Below are positions 1 to 6,743 of a stretch of DNA of 12,756 nt, one piece after another. Made by a program: the position numbers and the translations under genes. How positions within the stretch are numbered: position 1 is the stretch's first letter; the number at the start of each line of letters is the position of its first letter. Source of the stretch: Agromyces sp. (GTDB taxonomy: Bacteria > Actinomycetota > Actinomycetes > Actinomycetales > Microbacteriaceae); assembly GCA_031178025.1 (NCBI GenBank), contig JAPSJU010000039.1, forward strand, positions 1-12,756. The letters are read 5' to 3'. Below the pieces are notes generated by a model. The model saw only the letters and a program-made list of their open reading frames with translations. It was not told the origin of the DNA and did no database searches.

Positions 1-14
1 GTCGGGCACGGAGG

Positions 15-908
15 TCACCCGCCGAGGATGACGGAGCGGGTGAGGTTGCGCGGCGAGTCGGGATCGAGGCCCTTCGCCCGCGCCCGCTCGAGGGCGACGC
101 GCTGGGCGCGCACGAGCTCGGCCATCGGATCGAGGCGACCCGCCTCGAAGCGCGCACCGGTCGCCTCGACCTGTTCGGCCAGTCCCGTGGGAGCGGGGCC
201 GAACTGCCAGGTCACCCGCCCGGGGGCGGCGATGGCGATCGGACCGTGCCGGTATTCCATGGAGGGGTAGGACTCGGTCCACGACTGCGACGCCTCGCGC
301 ATCTTCAGTGCGGCCTCGTGGGCCAGCCCCACCGACCAGCCGCGACCGAGGAAGCTGTACTGCTCCGCGTCCGTGAGCTCGGGGTCGAGCGCCTCGGTGA
401 CCGCCTGCTCGGCATCGGCGATGGCCGAGTCGAGCGCCTCGCCGAGCGAGGCGCGGAAGAGGGCGAGCGCCGTCGTCGCGAAGCGGGTCTGCACGACCGA
501 GCGCTCATCGGCGAACGGCATCGTCACGGCGTCGTCGACGAGGCCGACGAGGGGAGACGTGGCATCGCCGATGACGCCGACGGTGCGGACACGCCCGCGC
601 AGGCGCTCGACGAGCTCGAGCACCTCGGTGGTCGTGCCAGAGCGGGTGAGTGCGACGACGGCGTCGTACTCGCGGTCGACGAACGCCTCGGATGCCGCGA
701 ATGCGTCGGTCTCGCCGTGGCCGCCGGACTCGCGGAGCCACGCGTACGACTGGGCGATGAACCAGGAGGTGCCGCAGCCCACCACGGCGATGCGCGCTCC
801 GCGCGCCGGGAGCACCTGCTGCTCGGTGCGGAGCTCGACGGCGCGCGCCCAGGTCTCGGGTTGCGAGGCGAGCTCGGCCGCCATGAGTTCGGGTCCGGCC
901 GCGGTCAT
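15..908 (-). CDS. SIS-domain phosphosugar isomerase/deaminase (probable glucosamine-6-phosphate deaminase, NagB-II/AgaS type)
   Basis: This 297-residue protein resembles the isomerase half of GlmS without the glutaminase domain. Two SIS modules are visible. The first has VVGCGTSWF (residues 42-50) and TRSGTTTEV (88-96), the phosphosugar-binding loops. The second has EAALKMREAS (198-207) and ESYPSMEYRHGP (212-223), which match the GlmS region carrying the catalytic Glu and His. The C-terminus PRNLTRSV aligns with the GlmS ending, but Arg replaces the Lys that contacts the sugar in GlmS. I infer conversion of glucosamine-6-phosphate to fructose-6-phosphate plus ammonia in the cytosol; fructosamine-phosphate deglycases and AgaS proteins share this fold. 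The start at 908 is chosen because GGAGGA lies four bases upstream; a longer frame to 953 would run through the probable promoter. It is divergent from the secreted hexosaminidase. A GTG at position 9 just after its stop may open a co-transcribed gene outside the window. Confidence 0.85.
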   Translation of the reverse strand: MTAAGPELMAAELASQPETWARAVELRTEQQVLPARGARIAVVGCGTSWFIAQSYAWLRESGGHGETDAFAASEAFVDREYDAVVALTRSGTTTEVLELVERLRGRVRTVGVIGDATSPLVGLVDDAVTMPFADERSVVQTRFATTALALFRASLGEALDSAIADAEQAVTEALDPELTDAEQYSFLGRGWSVGLAHEAALKMREASQSWTESYPSMEYRHGPIAIAAPGRVTWQFGPAPTGLAEQVEATGARFEAGRLDPMAELVRAQRVALERARAKGLDPDSPRNLTRSVILGG

Positions 909-932
909 CAGTCCTCCGTTGTCGTCGTAGTG

Positions 933-955
933 ATTGCAACTGATCATAACCACAA
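933..955. promoter_or_regulatory. Weak candidate ROK operator over the SIS-gene -10 element
   Basis: ATTGCA, eight bases, then TAAC has the same spacing as the better sites at 1025-1047 and 5230-5252, but matches only about 9 of their 15 shared positions. It covers the minus-strand -10 hexamer. The match is weak and could be chance. Confidence 0.25.
943..948 (-). promoter_or_regulatory. Probable -10 element of the SIS-gene promoter
   Basis: The minus strand reads TATGAT here, five of six matches to the sigma-70-type consensus and an AT-rich exception in this genome. It lies 35 bases upstream of the chosen ATG at 908, leaving a 5' leader of roughly 28 bases. No clear -35 box is seen at 16-18 bases, so the promoter may depend on an activator or be weak. 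Confidence 0.45.
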
Positions 956-1009
956 TCTTCGATCAGAACGATGATCATTCAGATCGCGCGCCGTCCCCAG
1001 AACTCATCG

Positions 1010-1039
1010 TTGACCATGAGTTAGTTTGTATGGTGTACT
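1010..1039 (+). promoter_or_regulatory. Probable promoter of the secreted hexosaminidase
   Basis: TTGACC at 1010-1015 (five of six to the -35 consensus) is followed after 18 bases by TGTACT at 1034-1039 (four of six to -10). The candidate repressor site at 1020-1047 covers the spacer and -10, as expected for a repressed promoter. The leader to the GTG at 1119 would be about 70 bases. Confidence 0.5.
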
Positions 1040-1047
1040 AACAAATT
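1020..1047. promoter_or_regulatory. Candidate ROK repressor operator (nested inverted repeats)
   Basis: Two inverted repeats are nested here: GTTAGT/ACTAAC (1020-1025 with 1037-1042) and TTTGT/ACAAA (1025-1029 with 1041-1045), each with 11 bases between arms. TTTGTA-n8-TAACAAATT (1025-1047) recurs as TTTGTA-n8-TAACGAATT at 5230-5252 before the transporter operon. AT-rich inverted repeats of about this size are typical targets of ROK-family regulators, and a ROK gene is encoded between the two sites. Assignment to that protein is inference. Confidence 0.55.
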
Positions 1048-1118
1048 ACCGGCGCGCAGGTTCCGCGACGGCTGCTCCGCACTCCGTTTCATCGAATCCC
1101 CGACCAAGGAGGATGTTC

Positions 1119-4019
1119 GTGAAGGTGTACCGACGCTCGACCACTCGCACCGCCGGCCTGGCCGCGTTGCTCTCGCTGACCCTGGCATTCCCGGCCCTGG
1201 CTGCCCACGCCGCCGTCGCGGCCGAGGATCCGGCTCCGCCTCGAGACCTCGCCCTCGACGGCGTTGCCGTCGCCTCCAGCGAGTTCCCGGATCCGGCGCG
1301 CTTCGCTGCCGCGTTCGCCAACGATGGGGATGCATCGACACGGTGGGGGTCGGACTACACCCACGGCGCCGAGGAGCCGTCCTACCCGCACAGCGACCAT
1401 GATCCGACCAATGACTGGATCACCATCGAACTGGCCGAGCCGAGCGAGATCGCCCGGGTGACGTTCAACTGGCAGGACGCGTACGCCCGCCGCTACGACG
1501 TCCAGGTGTCCAGCGATGGTGCCGCGTGGACGACCGTCGCCGCAATCGAGGACGGTCGGTCCGGGATCCGCGACATCGACGTCGACGTGGCGGGGCCCGT
1601 CTCCTTCGTGCGGATGCAGGGGCGGGAGGCGTCGCCATGGGGCTACTCCCTCTTCTCCTTCGAGGTGTGGGATCGCGTCGTGGAGGAACCGGCACCCGAT
1701 CCGTCCGAGTGGGAGTACGGCACCGACGTCGCGCGGTCGGCCGTGGCGACCGCTGCCACCGTCTACACCGGCAACCCCACTCGATTCGCCGCGGCCAACG
1801 CCGTCGACGGGGCGTCAGGGACACGCTGGGGCAGTGACTATCCCCGCGACGGCGTGACCGAACCGCCGGCGAGCTCGCACGACCCCTCGGCGGATTGGCT
1901 CCAGGTCGAACTGGCCGAGCCGTCCCCGGTGTGGAGCGTGATGATCAACTGGGAGACCGCGCGACCTGCCGAGTACCTGGTGCAGACCTCGTCCGACGGC
2001 GTCCAGTGGGTGACCGTGAAGAAGCAGGTCGGAGTGGCTCCCGGACGGATCGAGCACGTGCTCGGCCTCACCACCCCGGTCTCGTACGTCCGCATGCAGG
2101 GCATCGCGCCCGCCACGGTCTTCGGCTACTCGATCTGGGACTTCGAAGTGTGGTCGGGGCCGAAGCCGCCTCCGGCGCCGGGCGGTGAGGTGCTTCCCGC
2201 ACCGGTGTCACTGACGGAGGTCGAGGGGGACCCGTTCGTGCTCGACCGCGACACGCGCATCGTCGCATCCGACGAAATCGCCGCCGACGAAGCCGAGAAG
2301 CTCGCGGCCGACCTGCGCCCCGCCACGGGGTACGCGCTTCCCGTCAGCATCGGTGCGGCCGGGGACGGAGACATCTCGCTGGTCCTGGCGGATGATGACG
2401 GACCGGCCGATTCGGAGCTCGCCCGAGCAGAGGGGTACGAGCTCCTGGCAGCATCCGACGGCCTCACGATCGAGGCGGCAACCGCCCACGGCCTGTTCAA
2501 TGGCGGACGCACGATGCTGCAGCTGCTGCCGGCCGAGATCGCGGGTGACGCCGTACGACCCGGCCCCTGGGTCATCGAGCCCACCGAGGTCGTCGACTAC
2601 CCCCGCTACGAGCATCGGGGGGTCATGCTCGACCCCGCGCGCAACTTCATCGAGGTCGACGGGGTGCGAGGCATCATCGACGCGCTCGCCGACATGAAGG
2701 GCAACCGCCTGCACATGCACCTCACGGACGACCAGGGCTGGCGCATCGAGATCGAGTCCTGGCCGCGACTGGCGGAGATCGGGGGAGCGACCTCCATGCC
2801 CGGTGGTGCGACGGGCTACTACACGCAGGAGCAGTTCGCGGAGCTCGTCGCCTACGCGGCCGAGCGGCACGTCGAGGTGATCCCCGAGATCGACCTGCCC
2901 GGCCATTCGAGTGCGGCCATCGCAGCGTACCCCGAGCTCTCATGCGGATCGTCCAACACCGTCTGCACCACGTCGGAGACGGTCGACCGATTCATCAACG
3001 ACGTCCTCGAGGAGGTCGGTTCGCTGACGCCCTCGGAGTACTTCCACATCGGTGGCGACGAGTCGATCTCCGGCCAGCCGTACATCGATTTCATCAAGAA
3101 GCTCGAGGGATTCGTCATCGACCACGGCAAGCGCATGGTCGGATGGACGCCGCTGCCGATGGCCGGCCTCGATGAGAGTTCCGTGCACCAGTACTGGCGG
3201 GACCAGAGCTTCGAGATGGAGCCGTGGTGGTTCGACAACGAGAACGACGTCATCCTCTCGCCGACGTCGCGGGCCTACCTCGATTACCCGTATCCGGTAT
3301 TCGACACGCGGACGACCTACGACTGGGACCCGACGCACGTGGTCGATGACTACCTCTCCCTCAGCCTGCAGTCGTTCGGGCTGAAGGACGAGAACGTGAT
3401 CGGCATCGAGGGTCCGGCATGGGGCGAGAACAACCACGGAGGGGCGGTCGACGTCGAGCACAAGGTCTTCCCCCGCATCGCGGCGCTGCTCGACCTCGCA
3501 TGGTCGCCGCGGGAGCGGACGGGAGACCCGGAGTCGTTCTTCCAGCGACTCGCGCTGCAGGGCCCGCGCTGGCAGTTCTCGGGAACCAACTTCTGGCCCG
3601 ACCCCGACGTGCAGTGGACGTCGACGGCAGCCGGTTCGGCATTCACTGCGCCGGATTCGCCGGCCGCCGTCGTTGACCGGACGCCGGGTACGCGAGTGAC
3701 GGTGAGCCCCGGCGATGCAGGGCGCACCCTGCAGATCGACGGATCGGTCGCCACGATCGCCTCGCCGACGTGCGCGCTCGGCTCGTTCACCGCGGCCATC
3801 GACTGGGGAGACGGGACCACCTCCGACGGCCTCATCACGGGAAGCGACGCGCATGGCAAGCTCGGCAACTCGCTCTTCCAGGTGACCGGCACGCACCGAT
3901 ACGTCGGGGTGGGCACATGGAATGGCGAGGTCACGATCAGTGGACCGGACGGATGCTCGTGGAAGGTTCCCCTCCGCGTCGCGATCAGCACCGGCCACCC
4001 GGCCCCTGATCGCGAGTAG
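1119..4019 (+). CDS. Secreted GH20 beta-N-acetylhexosaminidase with two CBM32/discoidin domains and a PKD-like tail
   Basis: This 966-residue exoenzyme should release terminal GlcNAc or GalNAc from chitooligosaccharides or glycans outside the cell. A signal peptide covers about residues 1-32 (basic RRSTTR, a hydrophobic core, then Ala-rich sites such as AHA). Two discoidin/CBM32 modules follow (about 44-184 and 200-345), each ending in FEVW. A GH20 N-terminal alpha/beta domain spans about 358-490 and the catalytic barrel about 494-827. Barrel motifs are YEHRGVMLD, HLTDDQGWRIEI (531-542), EIDLPGH, HIGGDES with catalytic pair Asp647-Glu648, and GIEGPAWGEN. The last 115 residues contain IDWGDGTT and THRYVGVGTW, a PKD-like fold with two cysteines. 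No sortase motif is seen, so it is probably released. AAGGAGG (1106-1112) abuts an ATG at 1113 but sits six bases before the GTG at 1119, which decides the start. Confidence 0.93.
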   Translation: MKVYRRSTTRTAGLAALLSLTLAFPALAAHAAVAAEDPAPPRDLALDGVAVASSEFPDPARFAAAFANDGDASTRWGSDYTHGAEEPSYPHSDHDPTNDWITIELAEPSEIARVTFNWQDAYARRYDVQVSSDGAAWTTVAAIEDGRSGIRDIDVDVAGPVSFVRMQGREASPWGYSLFSFEVWDRVVEEPAPDPSEWEYGTDVARSAVATAATVYTGNPTRFAAANAVDGASGTRWGSDYPRDGVTEPPASSHDPSADWLQVELAEPSPVWSVMINWETARPAEYLVQTSSDGVQWVTVKKQVGVAPGRIEHVLGLTTPVSYVRMQGIAPATVFGYSIWDFEVWSGPKPPPAPGGEVLPAPVSLTEVEGDPFVLDRDTRIVASDEIAADEAEKLAADLRPATGYALPVSIGAAGDGDISLVLADDDGPADSELARAEGYELLAASDGLTIEAATAHGLFNGGRTMLQLLPAEIAGDAVRPGPWVIEPTEVVDYPRYEHRGVMLDPARNFIEVDGVRGIIDALADMKGNRLHMHLTDDQGWRIEIESWPRLAEIGGATSMPGGATGYYTQEQFAELVAYAAERHVEVIPEIDLPGHSSAAIAAYPELSCGSSNTVCTTSETVDRFINDVLEEVGSLTPSEYFHIGGDESISGQPYIDFIKKLEGFVIDHGKRMVGWTPLPMAGLDESSVHQYWRDQSFEMEPWWFDNENDVILSPTSRAYLDYPYPVFDTRTTYDWDPTHVVDDYLSLSLQSFGLKDENVIGIEGPAWGENNHGGAVDVEHKVFPRIAALLDLAWSPRERTGDPESFFQRLALQGPRWQFSGTNFWPDPDVQWTSTAAGSAFTAPDSPAAVVDRTPGTRVTVSPGDAGRTLQIDGSVATIASPTCALGSFTAAIDWGDGTTSDGLITGSDAHGKLGNSLFQVTGTHRYVGVGTWNGEVTISGPDGCSWKVPLRVAISTGHPAPDRE
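1426..1922 (+). repeat. Exact 17-bp repeat shared by the two CBM32 modules
   Basis: TCGAACTGGCCGAGCCG occurs at 1426-1442 and at 1906-1922, exactly 480 bases apart and in the same reading frame. Both copies encode the end of a strand reading ELAEPS. The rest of the two modules differs, so this marks an older in-frame duplication. Confidence 0.8.
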
Positions 4020-4026
4020 CTCCCCA

Positions 4027-4065
4027 GCCACCCGGCGTGCGAGGCGCACTCGCGCGCCGGGTGGC
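4027..4065 (+). terminator. Strong intergenic hairpin between the hexosaminidase and the ROK gene
   Basis: A near-perfect stem of 17 pairs (4027-4043 with 4049-4065, one G-U wobble at 4038/4054) closes a five-base GCGCA loop. It begins eight bases after the hexosaminidase stop and ends 17 bases before the ROK start, just upstream of its GAGGA ribosome binding site. There is no T-tract, so it may be an actinobacterial I-shaped terminator, a leaky attenuator, or a 3' stabilising hairpin. It would lower ROK expression relative to the hexosaminidase. Confidence 0.65.
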
Positions 4066-4082
4066 GCTCTGAAACGAGGACC

Positions 4083-5222
4083 ATGACGACATTGGATCGG
4101 GCGGGTGCGCTTCGTGCGACCCGCAAGGTGCTTCCCGAGCACGCGCGCGCGCACAACCGCTCGCTGCTGCTGCAGTTGCTCTATCGGAACGGAGGGCAGT
4201 CGCGGGCCGACCTCGCGCGCGCATCCGCCCTGACGAAGGTGACCGTCTCCGACCTCGTCGCGGAGATGCTCGCGGAGGGTCTTGTCGTCGAGACCCGGCA
4301 GCGGACCTCGACGGGACCCGGGAAGCCGGCGGTCGAGCTCGACATCCCACGAGAGCGCTGGCAGGTCATCGCCGTCGACCTCTCGGGCGCGGACGAGTTC
4401 GAGGGCGCCGTGCTCGACCTGGACGGCACGGTGATCACGCGCGCATCGGTGCCGAGGAACGAGGCGACGGGCTCCTTCGCGCTCACGGTGGCATGCGACC
4501 TCGTCGACGAGCTTCGTGCCCGGGCGACGGCGCCCGTGCTCGGCATCGGCGTCGGTTCCCCGGGCATCGTGGACCTCGACGGCGTGGTGCTCTCCGCCCC
4601 GAACCTCGGCTGGATCGACGTGCCGATGCGGGCCGTGCTCGCCGAGCGGACCGGCCTGCCCGTCCGCGTGGCGAACGACGCCAATGCGGCGAGCCTCGCC
4701 GAGCACAGCTTCGGCGCTGCGGCCCATGACCTGCTGCTCCTCAAAGTCGGACACGGTGTGGGCGCGGCGGTGCTGGCGAACGGTCGGCTGGTGCACGGCA
4801 GGCGTTTCGCGGCCGGCGAGATCGGACACGTCATCGTCGGCACCGACGTCGCCGGTCCGCTCTGCGCCTGCGGCCGCCACGGGTGCCTCGAGGCCTGGCT
4901 CGCGGTGCCCCGACTGGAGGCGAGGCTCGCGGACGCTCCGGATGAGGAAGCGGCTCGTGAGGTGCTGCGGGAATGCGGGCGTCGTCTCGGCTTCGCCCTC
5001 GCTCCGGTGGTGGGCACCCTCGGACTCACCGACGTCATCGTGAGTGGGCCCGCGCACCTGCTCGACGGGACGCTCCTGGAGGCTGCGCGTGACGTCCTGC
5101 GGAGCCGGCTGCTGCCCGATTTCTTCGACGGACTGCAACTGCGGCTGACCGATCAGGGACCGGATATCGTGCTCCGCGGAGCGCTCGTGCTGGTGCTCGA
5201 CGGCGTGCTCGGCATCTCCTGA
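4083..5222 (+). CDS. ROK-family transcriptional regulator (probable amino-sugar repressor, NagC-like)
   Basis: The 379-residue protein has an N-terminal winged helix-turn-helix (about 22-75; GGQSRADLARASALTKVTVSDLVAEML) followed by a ROK sugar-binding domain. Visible signatures are GVGSPGIVD, NDANAASLAEH and GEIGH. The ROK zinc site follows, LCACGRHGCLE, with Cys261, Cys263, Cys268 and probably His249 as ligands. The phosphate-loop motif of ROK kinases (DxGGT type) is replaced by AVDLSGADEFEG, so this is a regulator, not a kinase. Family members typically bind AT-rich inverted repeats and release DNA when bound to a sugar or sugar phosphate. Lying between the hexosaminidase and the importer, with similar inverted repeats before both, it most likely represses both units; the effector (for example GlcNAc-6-P) is inference. 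GAGGA two bases before the ATG at 4083 serves as ribosome binding site. Confidence 0.88.
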   Translation: MTTLDRAGALRATRKVLPEHARAHNRSLLLQLLYRNGGQSRADLARASALTKVTVSDLVAEMLAEGLVVETRQRTSTGPGKPAVELDIPRERWQVIAVDLSGADEFEGAVLDLDGTVITRASVPRNEATGSFALTVACDLVDELRARATAPVLGIGVGSPGIVDLDGVVLSAPNLGWIDVPMRAVLAERTGLPVRVANDANAASLAEHSFGAAAHDLLLLKVGHGVGAAVLANGRLVHGRRFAAGEIGHVIVGTDVAGPLCACGRHGCLEAWLAVPRLEARLADAPDEEAAREVLRECGRRLGFALAPVVGTLGLTDVIVSGPAHLLDGTLLEAARDVLRSRLLPDFFDGLQLRLTDQGPDIVLRGALVLVLDGVLGIS

Positions 5223-5228
5223 TGTCCG

Positions 5229-5252
5229 ATTTGTAAAGGCCGGTAACGAATT
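5229..5252. promoter_or_regulatory. Candidate ROK operator upstream of the sugar ABC operon
   Basis: ATTTGT, 11 bases, ACGAAT forms an imperfect inverted repeat starting seven bases after the ROK stop. Aligned with 1025-1047 it shares TTTGTA and TAAC-R-AATT at identical spacing, 15 of 23 positions in all. It ends 11 bases before the TTGACG box of the transporter promoter, so repression here would need looping, exclusion of RNA polymerase upstream, or another promoter. The overlapping TTGATCAA (5251-5258) is also a perfect palindrome. Confidence 0.5.
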
Positions 5253-5263
5253 GATCAACGTGC

Positions 5264-5292
5264 TTGACGCAGCCCCCGTGACACGACAGGAT
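5264..5292 (+). promoter_or_regulatory. Probable promoter of the sugar ABC transporter operon
   Basis: TTGACG (5264-5269) is separated by 17 bases from CAGGAT (5287-5292), a layout common for actinobacterial housekeeping promoters. The predicted start near 5299 leaves a leader of about 145 bases before the GTG at 5444. A second possible -10, TACAAT (5343-5348), lies 15 bases after TTTAAC (5322-5327), a short spacer. Confidence 0.5.
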
Positions 5293-5297
5293 TCCTG
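5287..5297. promoter_or_regulatory. Perfect 11-bp palindrome CAGGATTCCTG on the transporter -10
   Basis: CAGGA-T-TCCTG is a perfect odd palindrome overlapping the -10 hexamer. The ten-base core AGGATTCCTG recurs in the same gene-relative orientation (minus strand, 10347-10338) upstream of the cytosolic hexosaminidase. It may be an operator for a second regulator, or partly reflect -10 sequence. Confidence 0.35.
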
Positions 5298-5302
5298 CAA
5301 GT

Positions 5303-5315
5303 CAATGACGCATTG
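5303..5315. promoter_or_regulatory. Palindrome CAATG-ACG-CATTG in the transporter leader
   Basis: Perfect five-base arms flank three bases just downstream of the predicted transcription start. The position suits an operator that blocks elongation or initiation. No owner can be named from sequence. Confidence 0.3.
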
Positions 5316-5443
5316 TGATCGTTTAACGGCGAAAACACGCAATACAATTCATATCTTGACTCAGCGCGGCGCCACGGTGCGTCTGGGTCGGCCGTCCCGG
5401 GTTCGAGGCGGAGCATGCAACACCGAGAAGTGAGGAACACATC

Positions 5444-6694
5444 GTGAGGAAGACACATCGCATCGGAGCAGCGGTCGCCATCGCGGCGAGCGCGACGCTC
5501 GCACTCGCATCGTGCGGTTTCGGCGGCGGCGGCGGCAACGGCGGCGATGACGCCTCCGGAACCACCCTCGACCTGCTCGTGCCGAGCTACTCCGACAACA
5601 CCCAGGGTCTCTGGGAGGACGTCATCGCCGGGTTCGAGGAGGAGAACCCCGACATCACCGTGAACCTCGAGGTGCAGTCGTGGGACAACCTCGAGAGCGT
5701 CATCGCCACGAAGATCCAGGGCGGCGAGGCACCCGACATCTACAACGGCGGCCCCTTCGCGGGCTTCGCCGCCGACGGTCTGCTCTACGACGTCGAGGAG
5801 GTCACCTCGCCCGAGACGTTCAGCGACTTCCAGGAGTCGTTCATCGCGAACGAGCAGCTCGAGGGCACCACCTACGCCCTCCCGTTCATCGCATCGGCGC
5901 GCGCCCTCTTCGTGAACAACGCCCTGCTCGAGCAGGCGGGCGTCGCTGCACCGCCCACCGACTGGGACGAACTGCTCGACGCCGCGACGAAGGTCTCCGC
6001 GCTCGGCGGCGGCGTCGCGGGCTACGGCATGCCCCTCGGCTCCGAGGAGGCGCAGGCCGAGGCGGCCGTGTGGCTCTGGGGCGGCGGCGGCACCTTCGGC
6101 GACGAATCCGAGATCACCATCGACGACCCCTCGAACCTGCCCGGTGCCGAGCAGATCAAGAAGATGATCGATGCGGGCGCGACGCAGGCCGACCCCGGCT
6201 CCACCGACCGCTCGCCGCTCATGGACATCTTCATCCAGGGCAAGATCGGCATGCAGGTCGGCCTCCCGCCGACGGTCGGGCAGATCGAGGAGAACAACCC
6301 CGAGCTCGACTACTCCATCGTGCCGATCCCGACCCAGGACGGCAGCCCGATGACCGTCGGCGTGGCCGACCAGCTCATGGCGTTCCAGAACGACGGCGAC
6401 AAGCAGGAGGCGATCACCGCGTTCTTCGACTACTTCTACTCCGCCGACGTGTACGTGCCGTGGGTGCAGGCCGAGGGCTTCCTGCCGGTGACGAAGTCGG
6501 GCGCAGAGCAACTCGCCGGTGAAGAGGCGCTCAAGCCCTTCCTCGACGTACTGCCGGATGCGAAGTTCTACCCCAGCACGAACGCCAAGTGGTCGGCAGC
6601 GGATGCCGCGTTCAAGTCGCTCTTCGGTCAGCTCCAGACGAAGCCGGCGCAGGACGTGCTCACCGAGATCCAGGCACAGGTCGACGCGGGCTGA
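5444..6694 (+). CDS. Sugar ABC transporter substrate-binding lipoprotein (CUT1 family, probable GlcNAc/chitooligosaccharide)
   Basis: The 416-residue extracytoplasmic solute-binding protein begins with a lipoprotein signal: basic MRKTHR, an Ala-rich core, and lipobox LASC with Cys24 as the lipidated residue. A Gly-rich linker (FGGGGGNGG) then leads into the folded domain. The mature part has the layout of the extracellular solute-binding family 1: LDLLVPSYSDNTQGLWEDVIAGFEEENPDITVNLE near the N-terminus, GEAPDIYNGG, and the hinge region ALPFIASARALFVNNALLEQAG. Length is normal for the family. It captures sugar on the outer face of the membrane and delivers it to the two permeases downstream. 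GAGGA (5432-5436) lies seven bases before the GTG start. Substrate is inferred from the hexosaminidases and ROK gene around it; the sequence alone does not separate GlcNAc, chitobiose or other sugars. Confidence 0.9.
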   Translation: MRKTHRIGAAVAIAASATLALASCGFGGGGGNGGDDASGTTLDLLVPSYSDNTQGLWEDVIAGFEEENPDITVNLEVQSWDNLESVIATKIQGGEAPDIYNGGPFAGFAADGLLYDVEEVTSPETFSDFQESFIANEQLEGTTYALPFIASARALFVNNALLEQAGVAAPPTDWDELLDAATKVSALGGGVAGYGMPLGSEEAQAEAAVWLWGGGGTFGDESEITIDDPSNLPGAEQIKKMIDAGATQADPGSTDRSPLMDIFIQGKIGMQVGLPPTVGQIEENNPELDYSIVPIPTQDGSPMTVGVADQLMAFQNDGDKQEAITAFFDYFYSADVYVPWVQAEGFLPVTKSGAEQLAGEEALKPFLDVLPDAKFYPSTNAKWSAADAAFKSLFGQLQTKPAQDVLTEIQAQVDAG

Positions 6695-6743
6695 CCCGCC
6701 GTTCCGTTCGCAACACTCCGGAGGGATCGGTGACCACCGAACC

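Noticed and set aside
1..9. Possible GTG start of a minus-strand gene downstream of the SIS gene
   Set aside because: GTG CCC GAC is only three codons with no clear ribosome binding site; it cannot be supported within the window.
908..1118. DasR-type (dre) operator for GlcNAc control
   Set aside because: No sequence resembling TGGTCTAGACCA was seen here or at 5223-5443; ROK-type dyads are present instead.
2940..5342. Long minus-strand open frame (800 codons) antisense to the hexosaminidase and ROK genes
   Set aside because: The translation is Arg/Gly/Asp-rich without domain motifs, and it lies opposite two well-supported genes. Long antisense frames are expected in DNA of this G+C content.
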